From positions 1 to 41,971 of IMG/VR virus record IMGVR_UViG_3300025887_000050: a stretch of DNA of 41,971 nucleotides; one strand, written 5' to 3'. How positions within the stretch are numbered: position 1 is the first letter of the stretch; each line of letters starts with the position of its first letter. Under the pieces are notes generated by a model. That model searched no databases, was not told the origin of the DNA, and was given only the letters and a program-made list of their open reading frames with translations. This DNA comes from a virus. Shown piece by piece: positions 29,001 to 33,522 of this stretch. The translations under genes and the position numbers were made by a program.

Positions 29001-30292
29001 GTAAGTATGTTAACGGATACCTGACAAATTTCTTAATTTTTGAATACTCAACTGCTAGAGATGGTATTATAGGTATGATGGGTAACGGAGAGATATCAAG
29101 ACGTAAAGGTGCACAATTATTAACAGCTGCAACAGTCAGAATGGCTTCTTATGGATTGCTATACAAAGTGTTTAGCTCGTTAATTTACGGAGCTTTTGGA
29201 GCAGAAGATGAAGATGAAGATGAAATTGGGGTTAATGAAGTTACCAGAGCTTTTGTTGGAGCTGCAGCTAGTTTATTTTTAGGAAGGAATTTCGGAACTA
29301 TTGCTAGAAGAGGTTTAAATATTGGCGTAGAATACTTAAACGAAGAGTATGGTCAGTCAATTAGGGGGGATGAAGAGTACGATTCATTCAAACATGGTTT
29401 AGGATTGGGATATTTTAATATTAAGAGTGATGACTTAAAAGATAAAGACAATATAGCTTATCAAGTTATAAAAGAAACTACAGGTCCACTCAGTAGCCAT
29501 GCTGTATTAATTCTTAACATGATTTCAGCTGGAGCTAAAGTATGGAATCCTTCAAACGATCAAGAGAAAGAAGAGTCTATTGACTATCTATTAAGTCAAG
29601 CTTTAATTGAGACTGCAGGGTTATTTACAGGTAAAATTCCTTTAATTAAAGATTTAAAGAAATACTTATTTACTATACCAACAAGTAATAAGTTTGCACT
29701 TAAGGATAAGCAGTACTCTTATAATGAGCTTAAGGATAAAAATAAAATAAAATTTGCCACTGAAGAGGAGAAATTTCAATCGAAACCTGAAATAAAAGAA
29801 ATCGATATGAACCTTAATAAAGTAACACGACTTATAAAGGGAGGAACATTATCAGAAGAAAATGAAATTAAAGCTAAACAAAAACAATCCACATTAAAAA
29901 ATGATAAGAAGGCTTTGAAAAGAGCGTATATGGATGAACAGTTTGGATTTAAAGACAAAAAAGATATAGGTAAAGTATCTAAAAATGATAATGTCAATGA
30001 TAAATCTATAGACGAGCAGATGGCTGAGATGGAAATAATAGACGAAAGGACATACAAAGAATATAAAGAAGAAGACGAGAGAAAATATACTAAAACTTTA
30101 AGAAGATATAAAAACAATCGAACATATAGAAAGAGTGATAATCAGAAAGCAAAGTTAACTAGAAAACTTAAAGATGCTCAACGTAAAAAAAGAGATTACT
30201 TAATACCTGAGTTAAAAGCTAAAATAAAGTTAATCCAACAAGAAATGAAAGATAAAAAAAGAGAGTTTTTTAACAAAGCTTTTAAAAAGTAA
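20084..30292 (+). CDS. giant (3402-aa) polyvalent internal/ejection protein with zincin motif
   Basis: This single uninterrupted frame covers 10.2 kb. In order: two copies of a ~30-residue helical motif (DAYQLFVNNGY and DLFVSEGYKKK); long charged helical segments; a hydrophobic patch near residues 560-600; a zinc-metallopeptidase-like site, H1254-E-V-F-H1258 with candidate third ligand E1313 in SIAELIGILADG; a conserved-looking domain with a WCTKTNA motif and GDFYVY near residues 1650-1700; eight 20-residue leucine-rich-like repeats (about 1827-1990); more charged helices; and a C-terminal region with hydrophobic stretches (RMASYGLLYKVFSSLIYGAF). It is the last of three internal-protein-like genes. 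The multi-domain build recalls phage polyvalent proteins injected with the DNA. I see neither a lysozyme nor an RNA polymerase motif. Overall role is inferred; the zincin motif is seen. Confidence 0.7.
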   Translation: MNEEAIKDAYQLFVNNGYSKSVEEFKVLMRENENARKDMFDLFVSEGYKKKPEDFNLLMGVGQVKKKVNSKVTSREEGTDSPTEQVVEEPISVESSAQVNNGLSESESSEALDFIKNMQRAEAPASDAPTKRESSGSSPKRIKLTPSTKDLQEQNVDIESTEGREFLKEGGSKFLNKEDDPTWQKKVEEKQVSEEEEDAAAVKLEEDIKAVRTAKLTEEDKEVKRAEIDSAIESGNDPFTRGMKYVKSFLLKNEEHSVADLNKVFNQYGYKFTEELGGRNAIGIESANGQKITVDYGTSAVSKKGTENIINSAVTDIWHFMSKHRVESELIEDKVHGFKEKRTNILISEGVRSPEKRKLYADILTEKDLNERTSLVNTKLDGLQSQYDDYEKLRIELESSDPKTQEEVDSYNLSAEKLNNIAAELKTKYSDVQSIKSEHDELVGRYTHYQAEKWDLGSISVQSILTGFVGIGEGVSGHKADFKEALLKAGMSIYGNYKGFSDKEMEAVNSVITTQGNIERDMIINGANRLKKDMEYFGTTLEAIDRIKEESFVGAALLGSLESVAPMLLNIVPGAGSSLTLGGFYMQGYGGKEKLLRQYKGYDDLGIFEKITIKTLTSAAGALLEKAGFDNAFTSTGMINKLISKTLKDLPKEASEIAIFSALKRNAIQLFKKVGSGTAGEGLTGGIQEISDISITAIYNTIKDKDVFKNPKSVGAFVERVFEASASEAIGGFAMTLPGSVYKSLKKGKTMDLPNDVFEMFSAMTKDEGFAKLFSQDLKIKMSRGEITQEQAQEQLDNFHTSKSTLSQIPKNYTTDQTKEAAYLLLRKKDLEQEMSGKSPELVGDKKSEIDEINERLKTISSKTETEYANEKIEILEANKEAISNMPMEKDTKIAIEKAIDDEVSEIKKRLNKPKTLIDKVKGVFSKKEKSPIDEIDNEIKLLEENRSKELKEIDDKKFDDTLDLVTDENGKTYRNTKARQKKAEQDRINKVYDDKVEALKSKPTQQTNEVEAKKADIERRREEEKDNATIININGQIQEEDSLNEIYYQATKELEVEARNNLTSKEYKKASAILNMARKNGWSIQEIKDKLSKEFNVKFSGGMFGVSYNAKVNQINAKYDAELAALESAQQTSEVEVKKPVSKKIEKKPVESEAEKKEMSVDEQVDLLTNILEGKTPVEETKALPRKQIDNQVDNAKKALSKVAPEVEIIVSESEAEYKKATKEGRNQSTGGRYVDGKIYINPNRANKRTVAHEVFHALLLSKGRTDQQAQAITERMMEAVKKNADQELIDRLEKFSSNYKKALESEESIAELIGILADGYPQLNAEAKSLIKRWLDRLAKIFGLKPLTSDTDIINFLNTVSDKIASGKKIKSRDVKVLGDIDSEVKNLAGKTPNEIVNSVREQKGLINLSEQEVLKYARAGIENQYEAQAIKQIGLQGVTFTKEGIQGKVKEELDSFIKESDNYIMSEDSKAVDGAIQFEINTLINDGASEAQIENAKQAFQPGSMRDNFINKYKETQKETLDQWKSYLSESNYNNSFKYLILDAVLTNNYDFKTNKYTKRSNKTIRNYTPFDAGTLASLYASDSKSLLKDYVEIQAQNSKNVVESSSFVSTKEGEWLKFEGGPSVSNEVRVENANKLSQIVQNTYWCTKTNAKNQLDGGDFYVYATKNSEGEYESRVAVRMEGDKVGEVRGNDSSKQDLEPDMMPVADKFLKENIPNGSGKKWLDSIEYNTRVKELTEKIEGKKVTEQSLEEYLAIIKDSGKFKVDYGENGLVTKLKKVFDDSEFDFPVARNLRELRPDTVLFIGNFKPIEAVSSNIFPKYVTGYAYFGYSEVTDLGQLQSISGYADFGDSQVTDLGQLQSIGRDAYFGYSEVTDLGQLQSIGGNANFGGSKVTDLGQLQSIGVNANFRVSKVTDLGQLQSIGRDANFGYSKITDLGQLQSIGGNANFRDSQVTDLGQLQSIGRDADFGDSQVTDLGQLQSIGRDADFGENLGLENKWNQRESGTTTTQSRQQNADKPSITEVRRIAKENGLKEEAVDKVLKNLGYTSAEISESIEIESEIERQSKKSIKRPKSAKKIIGKSKRDKVTVDEMSSLKTQIRLEAKAAKGAKTDLNQKRKNLAKIIKDFEKGKNITTAKSQTIINRISKVNLDNEVAVEKLLDYIAKQYGIAKVKEETSASNTKRERAKNNIKSKIGTAKDTFNIFKKLFSYDSGLITNEKLKKQYEDLLNRFGSSSAVLSVKDLKSEAKIAREIVEVMEKENAQFEDLADVFYENQVLDKDGSVDYKATMDILGKGTNPILVKDQLDVLEKYNKKLDLKKTKESLTPEQQQEEIDSLIDSAMKEKVTNKVTDNKYSRISAFKFIELMKDRKNLEGLTENQLKSLPLILENINNGIFTTRANTIMNALDVKGNSDVVTAQLNKAKALAIESIMRGLQTKVMFKSEKTSAYRQIYSNALKDIDTILGLKGKEIYNRTFKRMGSAFATFQEATREVNEKLTDINTKLYKKFTEENKVVEAKYRIQAYMLELEYESNPEMAKRGGVFKASEWIDETIKTLEDKGNQKHTIEILRKVKKQVEGKSAEEIKSGMTRVEKEAVNVINKINEETAEKALYVGSVVRGSRPDMINKYVHHDVMSSDKGRKAENAEISDHYDKTTNVKTKAGTVEGRTKGVKALNMDALNSTLRGAKQTLLDFHITNENRVVKKILSTVKENVESTSENTRENKVLKLAEISPGEFAVAMNEAYDEAMAIAFGSSFRTEGYLDKAISFGYQYKLAGVPRAFAEFSSNLGYAAIADPVSFGLGAKFIFQKNGLSDSIEFLTLSGSSELSRFTGAKNTGKSVDMLAKNVDLSKAEGRGALSNAVKTFSNKSGVKFVSGGAEVIADVLISTPDKAVSLPIWVGTFTSEMKKSNVDLEQFKNNADYRSEKAKEIEAARNKADQALNKAAGTQSIFGGVLKNKINKRDDGGLVQARKYVNGYLTNFLIFEYSTARDGIIGMMGNGEISRRKGAQLLTAATVRMASYGLLYKVFSSLIYGAFGAEDEDEDEIGVNEVTRAFVGAAASLFLGRNFGTIARRGLNIGVEYLNEEYGQSIRGDEEYDSFKHGLGLGYFNIKSDDLKDKDNIAYQVIKETTGPLSSHAVLILNMISAGAKVWNPSNDQEKEESIDYLLSQALIETAGLFTGKIPLIKDLKKYLFTIPTSNKFALKDKQYSYNELKDKNKIKFATEEEKFQSKPEIKEIDMNLNKVTRLIKGGTLSEENEIKAKQKQSTLKNDKKALKRAYMDEQFGFKDKKDIGKVSKNDNVNDKSIDEQMAEMEIIDERTYKEYKEEDERKYTKTLRRYKNNRTYRKSDNQKAKLTRKLKDAQRKKRDYLIPELKAKIKLIQQEMKDKKREFFNKAFKK
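25562..26067 (+). repeat. eight 60-bp tandem repeats plus partial ninth
   Basis: Eight consecutive units of exactly 60 bases, then a partial one, lie in frame inside the giant gene. Each encodes a variable segment such as GNANFGGSK followed by near-constant VTDLGQLQSIG. The constant half (GGTAACTGACTTAGGTCA) is almost unchanged at DNA level, including silent sites, while the other half varies. The 20-residue period fits a leucine-rich-repeat-like solenoid. Confidence 0.95.
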
Positions 30293-30629
30293 AAACACTT
30301 TTTTCTTTATAAGTTATCGTGAGTTCTGAAAAATAAGAATCAGACATAGCCGGTGATACTTCACCGGTTAACTTGTCTATCTTTCCATACATAAGACTTT
30401 CGCTATTTCCAAATATAACTACTCCGTTAAGTCGTTTGTTAAACAATCTAACCGCTCTTTCTGCCTTTATAATAAATGGTTTAGATAAATCATCTACAAT
30501 CTCTACCTGAGCATAAGAAATTAACTTACCGCTCTTATCTAATATCTTATAATCAACATCACCTGGTGATAGTTGTTTAAAAGACCCATTAAATTTGTTT
30601 ACAAAAGATTGCATTATATTTTTCTTCAT
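30282..30629 (-). CDS. small unknown protein at the convergence point
   Basis: From ATG 30629 this gives a 115-aa protein starting MKKNIMQSFVNKFNG. It is a mixed alpha/beta, basic protein with no motif I recognise (segments DYKILDKSGKLISYAQVEIV and KIDKLTGEVSP). A longer version starting at TTG 30644 is possible, but a -7 promoter box covers those codons, so ATG 30629 is preferred. Its last 11 bases overlap the end of the giant gene on the other strand, so both stop codons lie in one small hairpin. It is the last gene of the left-pointing arm and probably has its own near-leaderless transcript. Confidence 0.65.
   Translation of the reverse strand: MKKNIMQSFVNKFNGSFKQLSPGDVDYKILDKSGKLISYAQVEIVDDLSKPFIIKAERAVRLFNKRLNGVVIFGNSESLMYGKIDKLTGEVSPAMSDSYFSELTITYKEKSVFTF
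30284..30304. terminator. possible bidirectional terminator between convergent genes
   Basis: AAAAAGT at 30284-30290 pairs with ACTTTTT at 30297-30303 across a 6-base loop. The rightward transcript continues into TTTTTT then CTTT; the leftward transcript runs into CTTTTTAAAA. The stem has only two G-C pairs, so strength is doubtful, but both stop codons lie in it. Confidence 0.4.
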
Positions 30630-30632
30630 TAG

Positions 30633-30641
30633 ACAAAAATA
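30633..30641 (-). promoter_or_regulatory. -7 promoter box 4 bases before an ATG
   Basis: On the minus strand TATTTTTGT fits TAnnTTTG plus pyrimidine. Four bases (TCTA) separate the box from ATG at 30629, predicting a leaderless or almost leaderless mRNA, as at 17274 on the other strand. Confidence 0.55.
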
Positions 30642-30648
30642 CAATAAA

Positions 30649-30945
30649 TTATCTTGACTCTTCTAAGTAAATTTGCAATGCAGCCAATGCTCTCCAGGCT
30701 GATTTTGCTAAGTGTAACTGTCCATCAGTATCAACTGGGTTAAATACGTGGTCCATTGAGTGTCTAACTAAACAATCTAAATGGTCTTTACTCTTTTTTC
30801 TATCCCAATGCAATGGTTTATCATTATGATGCTGTACGTTTCCTTGTAGGCTACATTGAGCAACAGCCTTTATTGCGTCAGGGAAATACATTAAAACCCC
30901 TGAAAATATTGGTGTATTTTTTCTTTTTTCTGCTTCTTCTGTCAT
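30649..30945 (-). CDS. DUF5664 / dATP-dGTP diphosphohydrolase N-terminal-like protein
   Basis: This 98-aa protein has the pattern of the phage family annotated as dATP/dGTP diphosphohydrolase, N-terminal (DUF5664): YFPDAIKAVAQ, then GNVQHHND and LHWDRKKS, then CLVRHSMDH, and an end LHLAKSAWRALAALQIYL. The His, Asp and Glu residues in these helices suggest an all-alpha NTP pyrophosphohydrolase fold that may bind metal. In other phages the family is thought to hydrolyse deoxynucleotides, but the activity of such short versions is not certain. It starts 2 bases after the metallophosphoesterase ends, so the two are cotranscribed and may act together on nucleotides. Confidence 0.7.
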   Translation of the reverse strand: MTEEAEKRKNTPIFSGVLMYFPDAIKAVAQCSLQGNVQHHNDKPLHWDRKKSKDHLDCLVRHSMDHVFNPVDTDGQLHLAKSAWRALAALQIYLEESR

Positions 30946-30947
30946 AA

Positions 30948-32057
30948 TTAAAATATATGGGTTAAACGTGCAACTTGTCCGAAATCAGGATGGTGTAAAA
31001 AACCTTCAACTGCTTTTGGAGCTCCTTTATATCCTTTTTTATCGTGCCAAGAATCTGCACCACTAGGGCTTCTTAAACTTTCAACTGTTATATTAATAAA
31101 ATCTTTAGCAGTTTTATGGTGTACGTGATGAGTATAAAAATATCTATGCTCTGCAAACGCCCATAAGTCTTTAGCTTCTATTGACATTAAAGAACCTAAG
31201 TCAGCTTGTTTTGCTCCGTCCCCATGGGTAGAACCTATTATGTTCTTACCGTATGCGTAGTATTTTCTGTGTGCTATTGAGCAGTCGAATGTTATATTTT
31301 TACAATCTTTGAAGTAAGTTTGAATAACATCTGCCAAGAAGAAACCATTTGTATAATCGTGGTTACTAGGATTGAATACAAAATGAACGTCTGCAACAGA
31401 CAGTAGAATTTGTAGTACATCAACATATAGTTGTTTCGCAATCAAAAAACTATCGTACCACATTCCGTCAGTATCTTGTGGAGTACCTGATGTAGTTTGT
31501 CTTTTTGGTGTATCAATATGTAATATATCATTACCTCCAATGAATAAAATCTTTTCAATATTAAATCCATTTGACTTTTGTAAGATTCCTTTTACTCCCT
31601 CTATAACTCTTTTTACAGCTATCTGACTGTTGTATTCTTCTCCAGTTTCAAATGCTGTAGCTAACTTACCTATGTGTATATCTGCAGGGTCGACAACTAA
31701 AAGATGTCCATCTGCCAACTTATCTCTTTTTAATTTTGGAAAACTTGGTGTAAATTCTTTTAAATGCTTTACTATTGAAGTTCTTAAATCAAGGTATTTT
31801 TTCTCTGTCTCCGAAATAAACAAAGGATTTTTAATAAATACAGATTCTTGTTTTGTTTTCTTCCATAGATGCTTAACTGTTGTTGGATCAACTTCTAATT
31901 TTTCGCAACTATCAACAACGCCTTTACTTCGTAAGTCATTTAACTTGCTTAGTTGTAAGTCTGTTAAGTAGTACTTTGGATTTCCTTTTCCATTACTCTT
32001 TCTTGCTTCAAAGCCTAAATAAATTGCTTCTGAAGGTTTTAATCTAATTCTGTTCAT
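30948..32057 (-). CDS. metallophosphoesterase with N-terminal helical domain
   Basis: This 369-aa protein has a calcineurin-like metallophosphoesterase core with motifs in order: D126-I-H128 (DPADIHIGK), GGND near N176-D177, NHD (NPSNHDYTNG, about residue 230), then GSTHGDGAK and a HHVHH cluster. These match the dimetal ligand set D-x-H, GD/GND, N-H-D/E and G-H-x-H in loose form. The first ~60 residues (QLSKLNDLRSKGVVDSCEKLEVDPTTVKHLWKK) look like a helix-turn-helix. Relatives act on DNA ends, nucleotides or phosphoproteins. The helix-turn-helix hints at a DNA substrate. It overlaps the upstream gene by 14 bases and lies 2 bases before the DUF5664-like gene. Confidence 0.75.
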   Translation of the reverse strand: MNRIRLKPSEAIYLGFEARKSNGKGNPKYYLTDLQLSKLNDLRSKGVVDSCEKLEVDPTTVKHLWKKTKQESVFIKNPLFISETEKKYLDLRTSIVKHLKEFTPSFPKLKRDKLADGHLLVVDPADIHIGKLATAFETGEEYNSQIAVKRVIEGVKGILQKSNGFNIEKILFIGGNDILHIDTPKRQTTSGTPQDTDGMWYDSFLIAKQLYVDVLQILLSVADVHFVFNPSNHDYTNGFFLADVIQTYFKDCKNITFDCSIAHRKYYAYGKNIIGSTHGDGAKQADLGSLMSIEAKDLWAFAEHRYFYTHHVHHKTAKDFINITVESLRSPSGADSWHDKKGYKGAPKAVEGFLHHPDFGQVARLTHIF

Positions 32058-32229
32058 TTGATATTGATTTTTTTAATTCAATTATTTTTTCTATTAAAAC
32101 ATCACAACGACTGTCCATATCGTCATACTCCATTTTCTCAAAAGATTTTTTTATTGAATATAGAGAAATTTCTAAGTCACTTACAACGTGGTTTATGTGT
32201 ATCATTTTATGTCTATTATAAGCTATCAT
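32044..32229 (-). CDS. small unknown helical protein
   Basis: This 61-aa, charged, predicted helical protein (HINHVVSDLEISLYSIKKSF) has no recognised domain. It overlaps both neighbours by 14 bases, typical of translational coupling in this arm. The start could also be the second Met (residue 9). Its place between a 113-aa unknown and the metallophosphoesterase suggests a small accessory protein. Being short, it is less certain than its neighbours. Confidence 0.55.
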   Translation of the reverse strand: MIAYNRHKMIHINHVVSDLEISLYSIKKSFEKMEYDDMDSRCDVLIEKIIELKKSISNEQN

Positions 32230-32557
32230 TTGTGATTATTTTAACAGTTTGTTTATTATTTATGTAATCTAAATAACTATCTAAATCTATAAAATCTATG
32301 TCTAGTATAACTACATTATCTTTGTCTAGTTTTTCTACTGTAACCTCATAAAATATTTCTTCAGAAACATTTGAAACTCCTCCTGTTAGATGTAATCCAT
32401 CTTCAAGATACTCCAGCATCTTTACAACATCTGTCGCTATTTTAATCATTGAGTTGAAATCAAATGCAAGCATCTTGATTACAAACTTATCTTCTATAAG
32501 GCAATTAAATGGAACTTCATCTATAATACCTATTAAGTCATTATCTTCTTCCTTCAT
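32216..32557 (-). CDS. unknown acidic 113-aa protein
   Basis: This acidic protein (MKEEDNDLIGIIDEVPFNCL) has a probable beta-rich end (DNVVILDIDFIDLDSYLDY). There is no membrane segment, catalytic motif or family I recognise. It is the first gene after the 461-base region without an intact gene, so its transcript probably starts within that region. It overlaps the 61-aa gene by 14 bases. Confidence 0.65.
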   Translation of the reverse strand: MKEEDNDLIGIIDEVPFNCLIEDKFVIKMLAFDFNSMIKIATDVVKMLEYLEDGLHLTGGVSNVSEEIFYEVTVEKLDKDNVVILDIDFIDLDSYLDYINNKQTVKIITNDSL

Positions 32558-32720
32558 AATGCACTATATTTTTTTTATTTATTCTGTTGTTCTACAATAT
32601 ATAAACATTTTTTATATATCAAAAGGTTTTATCGTTTTATTTTCTAACATAATATATAATTAACCCTTCGGGTCGCTAAAGCTTAATCATATACGGGTGT
32701 TATAATTAATGTTTGTTTTA

Positions 32721-32793
32721 ACCCTCATTTTATATGTTTTTGCATATAATATTGGTTATTACCCTCATTTTATATGTTTTTGCATATAATATT
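32721..32793. repeat. two identical 33-bp direct repeats, 40-bp period
   Basis: The units 32721-32753 and 32761-32793 are identical, each opening with ACCCTCATTTTATATG. Each contains an inverted repeat TATATG-6 bases-CATATA. The bases just before each unit are also similar (TTTA and TATT). Confidence 0.95.
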
Positions 32794-32798
32794 ATTTT

Positions 32799-32815
32799 AT
32801 ATTACTATTCGTTAT
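32799..32815. repeat. 17-bp direct repeat, copy 1
   Basis: ATATTACTATTCGTTAT recurs exactly at 33006-33022, 207 bases away. On the minus strand each copy starts in a TAA stop codon: that of the 74-aa gene (33019-33021) and that of the acidic reading frame (32812-32814). Confidence 0.9.
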
Positions 32816-32935
32816 GTAGCATTAGCTATACAGTTGCCAAAAAATTCTTCATCTACATCTTCTTCGTCTACAAAGTGCACTGTAATACCACCTCTACATA
32901 CACTCTGTGCTTTTTTTCCGAATTCACGTCTAGAT
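32812..32935 (-). pseudogene. possible decayed acidic ORF
   Basis: On the minus strand a frame without an ATG runs from just after a TAG, reading SRREFGKKAQSVCRGG, then HFVDEEDVDEEFFGN, to a TAA at 32812-32814. Composition looks protein-like: an acidic cluster and two Cys. Only a GTG near 32880 could start it, giving about 22 residues. An upstream ATG at 32972 meets TAG after three codons and lies in another frame. This fits a gene remnant broken by a frameshift, or chance. Confidence 0.3.
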
Positions 32936-32966
32936 ATCGTCTAGAATTCCGTCTAAACACGTCTAG
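32927..32966. repeat. four CGTCTA(G) motifs at ~11-bp spacing (iteron/operator-like)
   Basis: CGTCTAG at 32927, 32938 and 32960, and CGTCTAA at 32950, give start-to-start spacing of 11, 12 and 10 bases, close to one helical turn. A fifth CGTCTA is at 32865. All lie in the region without an intact gene. Such phased short repeats are typical of initiator or repressor binding arrays. What binds is unknown; the two DnaA-domain-IV-like proteins in this arm are candidates. Confidence 0.6.
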
Positions 32967-33005
32967 CTTTTCATATTCTTTTTTGTTTTTAATCCGTTAC
33001 TATTC

Positions 33006-33022
33006 ATATTACTATTCGTTAT
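33006..33022. repeat. 17-bp direct repeat, copy 2
   Basis: An exact copy of ATATTACTATTCGTTAT, the same word as at 32799-32815. It overlaps the stop codon of the 74-aa minus-strand gene. A shorter partial copy (TTACTATTC) sits just before it at 32997-33005. Confidence 0.9.
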
Positions 33023-33243
33023 ACTTCACTCTCAACAAGCTTCCTGTAGTAAGACACGCTGTTATTTATTCTATCTATAGTTTCACTTCCAATGTTATAC
33101 TTAAGCTTACTCCTAACAACAGCATTCTTACCTCTCCCTTCTTTAACCTGCTTTGTCTTACTTATTACATTCTTCAGTAGAAGGCATCTGTCTAGCATCA
33201 TCTGATTTGTAAATGAATATTCGTTTTCTATTATATCGTTCAT
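33019..33243 (-). CDS. small basic unknown protein
   Basis: This 74-aa protein is basic and probably helical in its first half (NQMMLDRCLLLKNVISKTKQ), with a central basic loop KEGRGKNAVVRSKLK. The composition fits a small nucleic-acid-binding protein, but I see no defined motif. It overlaps the 86-aa gene by 4 bases (ATGA). Its stop codon lies in the 17-bp repeat that reappears 207 bases further on. Confidence 0.6.
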   Translation of the reverse strand: MNDIIENEYSFTNQMMLDRCLLLKNVISKTKQVKEGRGKNAVVRSKLKYNIGSETIDRINNSVSYYRKLVESEV

Positions 33244-33500
33244 GCTTCTTCACTTAATGCATATCGAATTGATTCTAGTTCTTGATGCTTTATTTCTTTA
33301 TCAAATTTAATTATTTTATTGTTAATCATATCTCTAGCTATGTTTTTGTCTACGATTAAATCCTTGTATAGATATTCTTTCATTTCAATCAAGTAGTAAA
33401 TAAATGCAGAATGATTATGTTTTTCATTTGCAATATTCATTTTAATTAATTCCAATTCTACTTTAATTTCTTTTATTATTTTATTCTGTATTGCTTTCAT
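33240..33500 (-). CDS. small unknown helical protein
   Basis: This 86-aa charged, helical protein (KEIKVELELIKMNIANEKHN) has probable coiled-coil character and no recognised domain. It lies 22 bases after the helicase-nuclease gene and overlaps the 74-aa gene by 4 bases, so all three are likely cotranscribed. It could be a partner of the helicase-nuclease, but only position supports this. Confidence 0.6.
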   Translation of the reverse strand: MKAIQNKIIKEIKVELELIKMNIANEKHNHSAFIYYLIEMKEYLYKDLIVDKNIARDMINNKIIKFDKEIKHQELESIRYALSEEA

Positions 33501-33522
33501 ATTTTTAAATTTATATTTTATT

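Larger units (their letters stand above)
32558..33018. other. 461-bp region without an intact gene: candidate origin or control region
   Basis: This is the longest stretch in the window without a convincing gene. It holds, from left to right: AT-rich sequence; a small CCCUUCGGG-type hairpin at 32673-32683; two identical 33-bp repeats 40 bases apart; one copy of a 17-bp repeat whose partner overlaps the end of the next gene; an acidic, start-less minus-strand reading frame; and a cluster of CGTCTA motifs. It separates the helicase-side genes from the nucleotide-metabolism genes, both transcribed leftward. An origin of replication, a promoter/operator region or a decayed gene are all possible. 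Confidence 0.5.

Noticed and set aside
20084-30292. RNA polymerase in the giant protein, as in some crAss-like phages
   Set aside because: I saw no DxDGD-type catalytic motif or other polymerase signature in the translation.
32600-33020. Alternative genetic code (TAG read as Gln), suggested by an ATG followed by TAG in the repeat region and by crAss-like resemblance
   Set aside because: Known genes here end with TAA, TGA or TAG at sensible places, the portal gene uses TAG as a stop, and TAG is absent inside the long frames.
32734-33180. 148-codon plus-strand reading frame rich in Phe, Tyr, Ile and Leu
   Set aside because: Its composition is that of AT-rich noncoding sequence read by chance. 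It covers the repeat region and runs antisense through the well-placed 74-aa gene.
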